A DNA stretch of 60,089 bases from Virgibacillus sp. MSJ-26 (GCF_018918075.1 NZ_JAHLPW010000021.1:1-60089); one strand, 5' to 3'; positions 43,436 through 53,838 are shown, numbered from the stretch's first letter. A program made the numbers and translations. Notes: generated by a model not told the origin, from the letters alone.

Positions 43436-44743
43436 CTATTTTGCGCAGGCAGTGTCTTGTTCTTTGATATCCGCGATGCGTGCCGGTCCGATGCCGCTGA
43501 TGCGTGATAGGTCATCAACTGAATCGAAAGGTCTGAGGTCGATTAAGTCCTGTGCTCGAGCAGATCCGATATGGATGATTTCCTGGACTTGTTCAATAGA
43601 AGCACTGTTGATGTCTACACAATTGCTCGTATTGTTCTCTTCTTTGGATTTATTTTCCTCTTTCTTTTTGTTACTGTCGGATGTTTTCTTACTGGTTGAT
43701 CCTGTACTTTTTGGACTGATGGTGCCATCTTCTTTAGTTTGAATATCGTAGGTTGATCCATCTGTTGTAAGGATGACGGTCCCATGAACATCCGTGCCAT
43801 ATAAGTCAATGCCTGCATCTTGAATGCGCTCTACAACTTCTGCGCTAGGATGGTCGTATTGATTATCAACTCCTGCGCTATATATAGCGACTTCCGGATT
43901 GACGGCTTGAATGAATTCTAGTGTGCTTGATGTACGTGAGCCATGATGCCCGAGTTGTAAAATATCTGCATCAAGCGTCATATCGGAGCGCACCATCGCT
44001 GATTCAGCGCCTTTTTCAGCATCACCTGTAAACATTAAATCAATGTCGCCATAGGACATCAGCAATGACACAGATTCTTCATTCAAATCTCCTGAAATGT
44101 GATCGGGATAAAGAACAGTAATATCCATAGGACCGATGGAATATTCATCACCCATTCTAGGTTCTTCATAGTCAGCGTCATTGTCGAGAACGGCCTGAAT
44201 GGCTTCTTGAAATGTGTTCGATGTAGCTTCATTTCCAGACATCCAGACTTCGCCTACGTCATAGCGACGCATGATTTCAGCGAGTTGCCCGATATGGTCA
44301 GAGTGTGGATGGCTGATGACGACAAGATCTATAGACGAGATGCCTTCACTGTCCAAATAACTCACGACGTCATTACGTGTCCAATCGCCCGTATCGAATA
44401 ATAGAGTATATGATTCATCTCTATCGGCATACTCGAACAGCGTGGCATCTGCCTGGCCAACGTCAATATAATGGACGGTTAAATCTTGTAAATTATCATT
44501 TTTGTCTGTCTTTGATTCGCCCCCATTTTCGGCCGTATCTTCACTTTCTTCATCTTCGGTCTGTTCGTCTTCAATCTCTTCTTTAGACTCATCAGGAGCA
44601 GTATCCGCAGTTTCTTCCGTCGTTTCCTCAGCGTTCTCGTCGCCGGTATCTGGTTGGTCAACATTGCTTGTTCCACAACCTGAAATGACAAGTAAAAGAG
44701 TCACGAAAAAAGCAATGAAAATGTGTCTAGGGTGTCTATTCAA
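43436..44743 (-). CDS. secreted MBL-fold hydrolase lipoprotein with C-terminal helix-hairpin-helix
   Basis: A 435-residue lipoprotein (lipobox VISGCG, Cys at residue 23) with a long acidic linker to about residue 83. Then comes a ComEC/Rec2-type metallo-beta-lactamase domain: HYIDVGQADATLFEY, the metal-binding VVISHPHSDHIGQL near 135, LMFTGDAEKGAE, and QLGHHGSRTSS. After a lysine- and serine-rich spacer the last ~60 residues are a ComEA-type helix-hairpin-helix (VDINSASIEQVQEIIHIG...DLSRISGIGPARI), a DNA-binding fold. TTG start with GGAGG 8 nt upstream. The combination suggests an extracellular nuclease-like enzyme acting on DNA, for example for nutrient use; this is inference. Operon with the DUF3006 gene. 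Confidence 0.85.
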   Translation of the reverse strand: MNRHPRHIFIAFFVTLLLVISGCGTSNVDQPDTGDENAEETTEETADTAPDESKEEIEDEQTEDEESEDTAENGGESKTDKNDNLQDLTVHYIDVGQADATLFEYADRDESYTLLFDTGDWTRNDVVSYLDSEGISSIDLVVISHPHSDHIGQLAEIMRRYDVGEVWMSGNEATSNTFQEAIQAVLDNDADYEEPRMGDEYSIGPMDITVLYPDHISGDLNEESVSLLMSYGDIDLMFTGDAEKGAESAMVRSDMTLDADILQLGHHGSRTSSTLEFIQAVNPEVAIYSAGVDNQYDHPSAEVVERIQDAGIDLYGTDVHGTVILTTDGSTYDIQTKEDGTISPKSTGSTSKKTSDSNKKKEENKSKEENNTSNCVDINSASIEQVQEIIHIGSARAQDLIDLRPFDSVDDLSRISGIGPARIADIKEQDTACAK

Positions 44744-45035
44744 TTTTTATTCCTCCACTTTAACTAGTCTTCTCGAGCGGTGTAAATCTAAATCTAGTAT
44801 AAAGATATCAGATAGAATCGGGTAAATCTATAATGAAACCTTGTTATTAAAGTTCAATCTCTCTGAAAAAGTAAAACTTCAATTCAAGAAAAGTCAGTTT
44901 TAATATGGTGATTAACTTTAGAAATTTCATTTTCCTCATGTGACCAAGAGGCTTAAACATGACATAATAAACAAAAGATAAATAAAACTCAGTAGCGATA
45001 TTGCTTGAGTCTCGTTAAAAAAGGAGGAGAAAATC

Positions 45036-45575
45036 GTGAGGCAGAGCAATGGGGCGAAACTAGTGATCAATCTAGTACGCAAGATTTTGGTGTTGCTCAT
45101 CTGTCTTTTCTTCTATGGTTATATTTACTTGGAAAATAATAAAGTTGATTCATATAGTAAACAGTACAAAAAAGTTACGATTAATCACCAACAACTTCCA
45201 TTATTAATGGGACAAAAAGTTAATGATAATCTTCTTTGTATGGAGCCCTTTGACATATCTAAAATAATGCCTTTTATTTTATATTCACATCAGGAAGAGC
45301 AGAGGAATATCCTGGACATTCCCCTGACACGAATTGAATCCGCTTTTTTTGATAGGTTTGTAGACAGAGAACAAGCTGTCCTCCTTTTTGAAGATCTCAA
45401 TGAGGAAATTGTTATACCAGGCTACGCTCTTCCTGACAAAGCAAAACCTGGTACATGGGTTAGCATTTGGATTGATAAAAATGGCTGCACGAGGATAGGT
45501 GTTAATGAAGAAAAAACAAGCAAGGAGCAGCAACAAACTAGAAAATTAATAGAACAGTTGGAACGTGAACGTTAA
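45036..45575 (+). CDS. membrane-anchored protein with C-terminal DUF3006 domain
   Basis: A 179-residue protein with one N-terminal membrane helix (about residues 14-32, LVRKILVLLICLFFYGYIYL), then an unassigned middle part of about 70 residues with a cysteine in LLCMEPFDI. From about residue 98 it carries a DUF3006 module (SAFFDRFVDREQAVLLFEDLNEEIVIPGYALP, then KPGTWVSIWID and a charged C-terminal helix), aligning with the 85-residue protein at 43145. GTG start with AAGGAGGAG upstream. The domain would face outside the cell if the N terminus is an anchor. It is divergent from the MBL gene 290 bp away, so the two DUF3006 genes flank it. No further function can be given. Confidence 0.7.
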   Translation: MRQSNGAKLVINLVRKILVLLICLFFYGYIYLENNKVDSYSKQYKKVTINHQQLPLLMGQKVNDNLLCMEPFDISKIMPFILYSHQEEQRNILDIPLTRIESAFFDRFVDREQAVLLFEDLNEEIVIPGYALPDKAKPGTWVSIWIDKNGCTRIGVNEEKTSKEQQQTRKLIEQLERER

Positions 45576-45696
45576 AAAAAGAATATTAAGTACCAGTTGC
45601 CAAGATACTCCAATCACCTCATCTTTAATATGCTAGACTAATAAATATGTATAAATAATGAAACGCCACAAGTAAATGCACAGAGGTGAGGAATAA

Positions 45697-47196
45697 TTGA
45701 AAAAGAAAGATACTGCCATGGTTATGCTGATTGTTACATTAGGTTTTTTGGCGATTGGCTTTTCAGCATATTATTACGTTAACGATGTACGAATCACACC
45801 AATTGAAGATGAAGTATTAAGGAAAGAGATTTTAAACGAATTGGATTTACTAGAATATAAAGAAGATGAGTCACGGCCGAATAAAGATGATTTGCAACAA
45901 TTAGAATCACTTGTATTTGATTCTCATGAAAAAGAAGAAGGAGAAACGGTGAGAAATCTTGAAGGGATTGAATATGCGACGAATTTAGAGGAGCTAATTA
46001 TTAATCGAAATGAGATAGATAATCTTGAGCCTCTTGAATCATTAACAAAACTACATACATTAAATTTAAGTTATTTTCCATGGGAAGGAGAAACTTATAC
46101 AGAAAAGCCAAAGGGAATGATTAAAGATATTAACCCTTTAAAAAAGTTAACGTCTTTAAGAAAGCTCCATTTATCAGATAATGAAATTCGAGACATATCA
46201 ACTTTGGGTAATTTAGAACAGTTAGAGGAGCTTTATTTAGGAAACAATCAAATAGACGATATACCAACCTCTTTTCAGAACTTGAAAAAGCTAAAGACAC
46301 TTTATCTTACCGAGAATAAGCTGACTAACATAGAACCGCTTGAAGGGTTGATTGGTCTTGAAGTACTTGATTTAGAAAAGAATGATATTCAAGATTTTAG
46401 TGCACTCGAAGGGTTGACCTCGCTTAAAGAGTTGAACACTATAAAAAACTCCGAGAATCTTACGGATTTATCTTTTTTGAAAAATCTGGAGAGTTTAGAG
46501 AATCTCGAAATCTCTTTTCCTGACGGTGTTGATTATTCTTCAATCGGTCAATTGCCGAAGTTGAAATTTTTAACGATTTTTAGATCGAAGGTAGATTCGT
46601 TTGATTTTTTAACTCCTTCAAATAATTTGGAGGAAATCACTATGCTAGCAAATGAACTCTCCTCGTTGGATGGTATTCAACATGCGAAAAATCTTAAAAA
46701 TTTGCATGCGTCAAGTAATAATATAAAGTCGCTTAAGCCACTGAAGTCTTTAAAAGAACTGGAAAGATTGAGTTTATCGGATAATGAGATTAAGAACCTC
46801 AAACCTTTAAAGAACTTAAAGAAACTAAAACAACTAGACCTTGATAAAAATCGCGTCTCATCCATAGAACCACTCGAAAAATTAACGAAACTTAATGAGT
46901 TGACACTTCGAAAAAACAAACTGAAAAAAATAGATACTCTTAAAAATTTAAAGTTCCTAAAAAGGTTATGGTTGAGCGGAAATAAATTAACGGATATTGA
47001 AGTGATTTCGAGTTTAGAACGATTAGAAATGTTAGGTTTAGAAGATAACAAAATTGAAGATTTTCAGGCCATTTCGGAGTTAACTGAGCTTAAACGGTTA
47101 TGGGTGGAAGGTAATCCAGATGGAGAGAGAGACTCGTTACTCAGTGATTTAAAAGATCATAATGGAATTATTTTTATAGACGTATTGGAAGATTAA
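45697..47196 (+). CDS. leucine-rich repeat surface protein (internalin-like)
   Basis: A 499-residue protein with an N-terminal membrane helix (residues 7-27) and about fifteen 22-residue leucine-rich repeats from about residue 90 to 480. Units such as LRKLHLSDNEIRDISTLGNL and LKRLWLSGNKLTDIEVISSL carry the LxxLxLxxNxIxDIxxL pattern of the internalin (SDS22-like) class. No LPXTG or lipobox is seen, so it is most likely held by the N-terminal helix and exposed outside. The start is TTG (45697), with GAGGTGAGG upstream. The C terminus ends shortly after the last repeat. Such domains bind proteins; the partner is unknown. A terminator follows. Confidence 0.85.
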   Translation: MKKKDTAMVMLIVTLGFLAIGFSAYYYVNDVRITPIEDEVLRKEILNELDLLEYKEDESRPNKDDLQQLESLVFDSHEKEEGETVRNLEGIEYATNLEELIINRNEIDNLEPLESLTKLHTLNLSYFPWEGETYTEKPKGMIKDINPLKKLTSLRKLHLSDNEIRDISTLGNLEQLEELYLGNNQIDDIPTSFQNLKKLKTLYLTENKLTNIEPLEGLIGLEVLDLEKNDIQDFSALEGLTSLKELNTIKNSENLTDLSFLKNLESLENLEISFPDGVDYSSIGQLPKLKFLTIFRSKVDSFDFLTPSNNLEEITMLANELSSLDGIQHAKNLKNLHASSNNIKSLKPLKSLKELERLSLSDNEIKNLKPLKNLKKLKQLDLDKNRVSSIEPLEKLTKLNELTLRKNKLKKIDTLKNLKFLKRLWLSGNKLTDIEVISSLERLEMLGLEDNKIEDFQAISELTELKRLWVEGNPDGERDSLLSDLKDHNGIIFIDVLED

Positions 47197-47212
47197 TTGA
47201 AAGACGGTTATG

Positions 47213-47263
47213 GGGCACGCACTCAAGTTTTGGACAGTTGTTCGACTGAGGCGTGTCCTTTTT
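47213..47263 (+). terminator. terminator of the LRR gene
   Basis: GGGCACGC (47213-47220) pairs with GCGTGTCC (47251-47258), with an inner CTCA/TGAG pair and T tail TTTTT. The following ~230 bp to oppA are AT-rich with no gene. Confidence 0.75.
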
Positions 47264-47494
47264 ATGTAGAAATTCATTTTCCATTACAAAGCATATAGAA
47301 AATCTGAAAGTCGCGTGCAGGTTTGGGGTTAAGCCGTAGTTAATCAAAGTTGATCATCAATCGATCTTTTATCGATAGTATAACCCCGGAAGAATTTTAA
47401 TTTAAATAATTCTTGCAATTCAATAATTTTTCTGTTAATGTATTTATAATTTCTTTTTTGAAAAAATACAGAAAAATCTGAGAGGAGAAAGGCA

Positions 47495-49186
47495 ATGAAA
47501 TTGAGACAATGGGGACTATTAATTGTTATTGGCCTAATGCTAGTTGTCATGGCAGCATGTTCCGGTGGCGATGCAAGTGACACCTCCGGAGAAGCCAATA
47601 CAGATGCATCAGCAGATGCTGAAGAGACATCAGGTGAAGATGGGGAAAAGGTGCTTAATTTCACTAATCCGGAAAATATACCGACAATGGATTCTTCTCT
47701 TGCGACAGATGAATCATCTTTTGTTTATTTAGCAGCAACTACAGAAGGGCTCTACCGCTTGGATGCTGAAACACAGACAAGCCCTGGGATTGCTGAAGAT
47801 CATGAGGAAAGTGACGATGGCTTAACTTGGACATTTAATCTCCGTGATGATGCCAAGTGGCAAAATGGTGATCCAGTTACTGCACATGATTTTGTCTATG
47901 CATGGCAACGTGCGGTTGATCCTGATACAGGTTCAGAATACGGACCATATATGATGAATGGTGTTATTAAAAATGCTGAAGCCATCAGTAAAGGGGACAA
48001 GCCAGTAGAGGACTTAGGAGCTACTGCAGAAGATGATTATACATTGGTTGTAGAATTAGAAAATCCAACGCCTTATTTTGAAACACTGACAACATTTGGC
48101 ACATTCTTTCCGTTAAATGAAGACTTTGTTGAAGAGCAAGGCGATGATTATGCAATAAGTGCTGAAAATTTATTAGCGAATGGTCCATATAAAATGGCTA
48201 ATTGGGAAAGTACGTCCGATTCTTGGGAATTAGAGAAAAATGAAGATTACTGGGATGCAGACGAAGTTAAGATGGATAAACTAACATTTGAAGTGGTGAA
48301 AGATCCACAAACAGCTGTGGACTTGTATGAATCAGGGGTTGTAGATCGAGTAGACTTAACGTCTGATCTTGTAGACGAATTCTCAACTAATGATGATTAT
48401 GTGGCAACACCAGATACGTTTGTTCATTATATTAAATTAAATCAGACAAATAATGAAGCTTTAGCAAACGAAAATGTTCGTAAAGCAATTAGTAGAGCAT
48501 TTGATAAAGAAGCAATGGTCAATGAAGTGTTAAATAATGGTTCATTTGTAGCGAACGGAATTATTCCAGCAGATTTCACACCAATGCCTGACACAGAAGA
48601 AGATTTCCGTGAAGTGAGTGGAGATCATGTTCTATACGATGTCGACGAAGCTCAGGAATACTGGGAAAAAGGTTTAGAAGAACTTGGAACAGATTCGGTA
48701 GAAATTGAGTTACTGACTGATGACGATGAAACAACGAAAACAATGGTAGAATATTTAGCGAATCAGTTTTCTTCAAATCTACCAGGACTAACGATTGATT
48801 TGAAAAAGGTTCCGAAAGAGCAACGTCTTGATTTAGACGACAGTGCTGATTTTGAAATGCAGGTGACAAGATGGGGTCCTGACTTCCTTGATCCATTTAC
48901 GTTTATGAACTTGTTTACAACAGATAGTGGCAATAACCATATGGATTATTCTAACCCAGAGTATGACAAACTAGTTAAAGATACGGCGTCGGATTTAGCA
49001 ACTGATAATCCTGCCCGTTATGAAAATTTCCTTGAAGCTGAAAAAGTATTATTTGAAGATGGAGCCATCGCACCACTTTATCAAGCATCACGTGCACAGC
49101 TTATTTCACCACGGGTTGAAGATGTTCATGTCAATCCATTCGGTGCAACATATGAATATAAATGGGCGGATGTTAACGAAGAATAA
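47495..49186 (+). CDS. oppA: oligopeptide-binding lipoprotein (OppA-like), second copy
   Basis: A 563-residue family 5 receptor with lipobox VMAACS (Cys at residue 24) and an acidic, Ala/Glu/Asp-rich linker. It matches the 35234 protein block by block, for example TMDSSLATDESSF against TMDSAMATDEASF, DPVTAHDFVYAW in both and YEYKWADV against YEYKWAKV. ATG start with GAGAGGAG upstream. No transport partners adjoin it. The two paralogues differ most in the C-terminal third (MQVTRWGPDFLDPFTFMNLF against IQHSAAGPSTLDPSSFMDML), where peptide contacts could change. After its stop come an inserted repeat element and then its terminator. Confidence 0.9.
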   Translation: MKLRQWGLLIVIGLMLVVMAACSGGDASDTSGEANTDASADAEETSGEDGEKVLNFTNPENIPTMDSSLATDESSFVYLAATTEGLYRLDAETQTSPGIAEDHEESDDGLTWTFNLRDDAKWQNGDPVTAHDFVYAWQRAVDPDTGSEYGPYMMNGVIKNAEAISKGDKPVEDLGATAEDDYTLVVELENPTPYFETLTTFGTFFPLNEDFVEEQGDDYAISAENLLANGPYKMANWESTSDSWELEKNEDYWDADEVKMDKLTFEVVKDPQTAVDLYESGVVDRVDLTSDLVDEFSTNDDYVATPDTFVHYIKLNQTNNEALANENVRKAISRAFDKEAMVNEVLNNGSFVANGIIPADFTPMPDTEEDFREVSGDHVLYDVDEAQEYWEKGLEELGTDSVEIELLTDDDETTKTMVEYLANQFSSNLPGLTIDLKKVPKEQRLDLDDSADFEMQVTRWGPDFLDPFTFMNLFTTDSGNNHMDYSNPEYDKLVKDTASDLATDNPARYENFLEAEKVLFEDGAIAPLYQASRAQLISPRVEDVHVNPFGATYEYKWADVNEE

Positions 49187-49202
49187 ATAGATTGGGAATC
49201 CA

Positions 49203-49314
49203 TTTATCGCAGGTTAACTGGCTGTAAGACCCCCTACATCAAGGTTTCGAGGGGAATCAAGAATTATAAGTGGAGGAAGTATGAAACCCCCCACTGATTG
49301 AAGTTTCAATTTAT
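49203..49314. repeat. structured IS200/IS605-like element, deleted copy (copy 1)
   Basis: From TTTATCGCAGG to CAATTTAT this ~112-bp stretch matches the 54940-55100 element at both ends: GGTTAACTGGCTGTAAGACC on the left and CCACTGATTGAAGTTTCA on the right. The middle, including one arm of the outer stem, is missing. It lies between the oppA stop and the oppA terminator. It encodes nothing. Confidence 0.7.
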
Positions 49315-49317
49315 CTA

Positions 49318-49361
49318 ACTGATTCAGGTCACCAACTAATGATGACCTGAATCAGTTTTTT
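49318..49361 (+). terminator. terminator of the second oppA gene
   Basis: A perfect 15-bp inverted repeat, AACTGATTCAGGTCA (49318-49332) with TGACCTGAATCAGTT (49343-49357), followed by T6. It can also act on minus-strand transcripts arriving from treR. Confidence 0.88.
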
Positions 49362-49375
49362 AAATTTTACAGTGT

Positions 49376-50205
<830 letters not shown>

Positions 50206-50217
50206 GTAATCCCCTCA

Positions 50218-51879
50218 TTATTTCAAATGATAAATAATGGATTCATAAGGTCTTAGATAGAGTTGGCTTAAATTCTTGGAAGAATCATCATAATTGGACA
50301 GCAGAATTTCTGGCTGGTTAGTCGTCTCTCTCATCTGCATATCCACCGTAATTTCTTCTCCGTAAAAATTACTGATCACGATTAATTCTTCATTATTCCA
50401 TTGTCTTTTATAGGCAAAAACTTGTGGGTCATCTTCAAAAAGTAATTGATAGTCCCCATACGTTATAATATCATAGTTTTTTCGTAACTTGATCAACTGT
50501 CGGTAATGATAGAAAACCGAATCTGAATTTTGTAGCGCTTCTTCCACATTAATATCTCGGTAATTCGGTGCTAAGTCTAGCCACGGTTTCCCGTTTGTAA
50601 ATCCTGCCTGATCGTTTGCTGACCATTGCATTGGTGTTCTACCGTTATCACGAGACTTTTGCTGGAGAATACTCATAATCTCATTTTTCGCTTTTCCTTC
50701 GTTTTGTAACTTTTTAAAGGCATTCAAGGATTCGACATCTCGGTATTGGTTAATCGAGGTGAAATAGGGATTGGTCATGCCAATTTCTTCACCTTGATAA
50801 ATATAGGGTGTGCCTTTCATCATATGAAGTGTTGTTGCCAACATTTTAGCCGATTTTTCACGGTATTTCTCATCATCACCAAAGCGGGAAACAATACGAG
50901 GTTGATCATGATTCGTCCAAAACAAGGCATTCCAACCTCCACCTTCATGCATCCCTATTTGCCACGCTGAAAGAATCTTTTTTAACTCGAAAAAGTCAAA
51001 CGGAGCTGTTGACCATTTGTCCCCGTTTGGATAATCGACTTTCAAATGATGGAACTGGAAGGTCATTGCAAGTTCTTCGCGTGCCGGTTGCGTATATAAT
51101 ACACAGTTTTCAAGCGTTGTCGATGACATTTCTCCCACAGTCAACATGTTGTATTTTGAAAAGACTTCCTGATTCATGTCATGTATATAGTCATGAACAA
51201 GTGGACCATCCGTGTAAAATTTACGCCCATCTCCAGCTTTATCATTAGGAAAACCTTGATTCTTGGAAATAAGATTAATGACATCGAGTCTGAAACCATC
51301 AATTCCTTTATCCGCCCAGAAACGCATCATGTCGAAAAGCTTTTCTCGCAGTTTTTCATTTTCCCAGTTCAAATCAGCTTGCGTACGGTCAAATAGATGT
51401 AAATAATATTGGTCTGTCTTTTTGTCTAATTCCCATGCAGATCCGCCGAACTTGGATTGCCAATTATTCGGGGGATGCCCGTTAACGTTATCTTTCCAAA
51501 TATAAAAATCACGATACTCATTATCCTTAGATGATGCGGATAGCTTGAACCACTCATGTTCGGTCGACGTATGGTTAATCACAAGATCCATGATGAGTTT
51601 CATATCTCGTTTATGTGTCTCATCAAGCAACTCCTGAAAGTCTTCCATTGTCCCATAACTTGGTTCGATGGAATAATAATCGCTAATATCATAACCATTA
51701 TCGTTTTGCGGTGATTTATAAATGGGCGTCAACCAAATAACGTCAACACCTAACTTTTTAATGTAGTCCAGTTTGGAAATAATCCCTTGAATATCTCCAG
51801 TGCCACTTCCAGTTGTATCAAGAAAACTCTTCGGGTAAATCTGATACACGACTGATTTCTTCCACCATGCCTCACTCAT
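50218..51879 (-). CDS. treA: alpha,alpha-phosphotrehalase (GH13_29)
   Basis: A 553-residue cytoplasmic enzyme that splits trehalose-6-phosphate to glucose and glucose-6-phosphate. It differs from the malL proteins in marks of the phosphotrehalase group: YPKSFLDTTGSGTGDIQG at the start and QADLNWEN where malL has QPDLNWEN. Catalytic residues are in GFRLDVINLI, VGEMSST and NHDQPRIV. ATG at 51879 has GAGG 9 nt upstream; ATG 51894 is an alternative with no ribosome site. It lies 27 nt after the treP stop. Named treA as in B. subtilis (treC in E. coli). Confidence 0.92.
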   Translation of the reverse strand: MSEAWWKKSVVYQIYPKSFLDTTGSGTGDIQGIISKLDYIKKLGVDVIWLTPIYKSPQNDNGYDISDYYSIEPSYGTMEDFQELLDETHKRDMKLIMDLVINHTSTEHEWFKLSASSKDNEYRDFYIWKDNVNGHPPNNWQSKFGGSAWELDKKTDQYYLHLFDRTQADLNWENEKLREKLFDMMRFWADKGIDGFRLDVINLISKNQGFPNDKAGDGRKFYTDGPLVHDYIHDMNQEVFSKYNMLTVGEMSSTTLENCVLYTQPAREELAMTFQFHHLKVDYPNGDKWSTAPFDFFELKKILSAWQIGMHEGGGWNALFWTNHDQPRIVSRFGDDEKYREKSAKMLATTLHMMKGTPYIYQGEEIGMTNPYFTSINQYRDVESLNAFKKLQNEGKAKNEIMSILQQKSRDNGRTPMQWSANDQAGFTNGKPWLDLAPNYRDINVEEALQNSDSVFYHYRQLIKLRKNYDIITYGDYQLLFEDDPQVFAYKRQWNNEELIVISNFYGEEITVDMQMRETTNQPEILLSNYDDSSKNLSQLYLRPYESIIYHLK

Positions 51880-51906
51880 GTTTTCATGCCTCATTTCAAA
51901 GATGTT

Positions 51907-53838
51907 TTAATTTTTTATTTTACGTTTAGCGAGAATAAATGTAAGAATAAACGGAACGACGATGACAATTAACATTCCGAGTAAAAACGATACCATACCA
52001 TTATGAATAGATAAAAATCCAGGAATTCCTCCAATACCAACAGAGGAAGCTTGGACATTCCCCATTGTGATAAAGGCACCTGCGATCGCTGTTCCTGTAA
52101 TCGCTGCATAGAAAGGGTAGCGAAGTTGTAAGTTCACTCCGAACATGGCAGGTTCCGTGACACCTAACCAAGCGGAGACACCGGACGTACCAGCCAATCC
52201 TTTTTGTTTTTCATTTTTAGCCGCTAAGAATATAGCAAATACAGCGGAACCTTGGGCGATATTTGATAACGCGACAATCGGCCATAAGAAGGTTGTTCCC
52301 GTACTACCAATTAATTGTAAGTCGACGGCTAAAAATGTGTGGTGCATTCCCGTAATAACTAATGGAGCATAAAGCGCACCGTAAATAAGCCCACCGACAA
52401 GTGGCGCTGCTTTAAAGATAGCAACTAATCCTCCTGTAATCCAGTTCCCAATCGCAAATGTCACCGGTCCAATGATAATAAAAGCTAGGAATCCTGTCAC
52501 TAGTAGGGCAATTGGGGCGACAACTAATAATTGTAAAGAATCAATGACTCGCTTATTCAACGCCTTTTCAATACTTGCTAATACCCAGGCGGCTACGAGT
52601 ACTGGTAAAACCTGACCTTGATAGCCCATCATATTAACTTCAAATCCAAATAAATTCCAAGTTGGTGCGGTACCTTCAGTAGCCGCAATAGCATAGTCAC
52701 TAGCGGGCATTAACGAAGGATGAACCAAAATTAAACCGAGAACAATACCGAGTAGCGGATTACCTCCAAATCGTTTAACGGCTGACCATCCTATTAAGGC
52801 AGGGAGGAACGTGAAGGCTGTATTGGCAATCACGTTAATCATATCCGCAGCACCGGCCCATGATGGGTACATGTCAATAATTGATTCATCTGTAAAAATC
52901 GGATTAACTAAAATATTATTAAGTCCTAGAAGTAATCCAGCGGTCACAATCGCTGGAAGAATGGGAATAAATATATCGGCTAATGTTTTAATCGCATGTT
53001 GAAGTAAATTCCGTTTTTTACCCCCAGCGGCTTTAACCTCGTCTTTTGAAGCTTCTTTTATTCCTGTTTGATGAACCATCGATTTATATACTTTATCAAC
53101 GGTACCTTGTCCGATGACGACTTGGAATTGTCCATTAGCTGAAAATGTACCATTCACAACATCGATATCTTCAAGCGTTTCTTTATCCACAAGTTCTTCA
53201 TCAACTAAGGCAAAACGAAGTCGGGTGACGCAATGTGTAGCGGCACTAATATTATCCACACCACCAACTGCATCTATAATTTTTTCTGCATCATCACTAT
53301 ATTCCATTCTATGTTGAGATTGTTTCTTTTCTTTCGGCTCTACAACTGATTGATTTTCAACCTGAAGCGAAAGCTCAAGTAGATTGGATTCACCCGCAAT
53401 AACAGTGGTATCGCTTGTTTTTCCATAGCTGGAAACCATGTCGCCATTAGTAATAATCACAGGTGTGATATGGCTTGCCGCTTTTTCTTTAATTAATTGG
53501 AGATCAAAGGTAATGAGTGGATCGCCGACTTTTACTTGATCACCTTGTTTGACATACACATCAAAACCTTCCCCATCCATGTGAACGGTCTCTAGGCCGA
53601 TATGAATTAATAGTTCAACACCTGATTTACTCTTTATTCCAATCGCATGTTGCGTAGGAAACGTTAAAATTACTTCCCCATCCACAGGTGAAACGACTTT
53701 GCCATCGGTCGGCTCAATAGCCAGACCATCACCCATCATTTTTTCAGAAAACGTCGGATCAGGAACATTTTCGAGGGCGGTAGTCTTTCCGTTGACTGGA
53801 GCAAATATGGTTTCATTCTTTACATCTTGGTTAGCCAT
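51907..53838 (-). CDS. treP: PTS trehalose transporter with order EIIA-EIIB-EIIC
   Basis: A 643-residue glucose-superfamily PTS permease that imports trehalose as trehalose-6-phosphate. An EIIA-Glc domain comes first (residues 1-150; GVELLIHIGLETVHMDGEGF with the active histidine near 79), then EIIB (residues about 185-260; active cysteine in ISAATHCVTRLRFAL near 207), then a membrane EIIC (about 275-640) with many helices. B. subtilis TreP is only EIIBC and borrows EIIA, so the N-terminal EIIA is a noteworthy fusion. ATG start with GGAGGAAG upstream. First gene of treP-treA-treR, controlled by the two TreR operators. Confidence 0.9.
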   Translation of the reverse strand: MANQDVKNETIFAPVNGKTTALENVPDPTFSEKMMGDGLAIEPTDGKVVSPVDGEVILTFPTQHAIGIKSKSGVELLIHIGLETVHMDGEGFDVYVKQGDQVKVGDPLITFDLQLIKEKAASHITPVIITNGDMVSSYGKTSDTTVIAGESNLLELSLQVENQSVVEPKEKKQSQHRMEYSDDAEKIIDAVGGVDNISAATHCVTRLRFALVDEELVDKETLEDIDVVNGTFSANGQFQVVIGQGTVDKVYKSMVHQTGIKEASKDEVKAAGGKKRNLLQHAIKTLADIFIPILPAIVTAGLLLGLNNILVNPIFTDESIIDMYPSWAGAADMINVIANTAFTFLPALIGWSAVKRFGGNPLLGIVLGLILVHPSLMPASDYAIAATEGTAPTWNLFGFEVNMMGYQGQVLPVLVAAWVLASIEKALNKRVIDSLQLLVVAPIALLVTGFLAFIIIGPVTFAIGNWITGGLVAIFKAAPLVGGLIYGALYAPLVITGMHHTFLAVDLQLIGSTGTTFLWPIVALSNIAQGSAVFAIFLAAKNEKQKGLAGTSGVSAWLGVTEPAMFGVNLQLRYPFYAAITGTAIAGAFITMGNVQASSVGIGGIPGFLSIHNGMVSFLLGMLIVIVVPFILTFILAKRKIKN

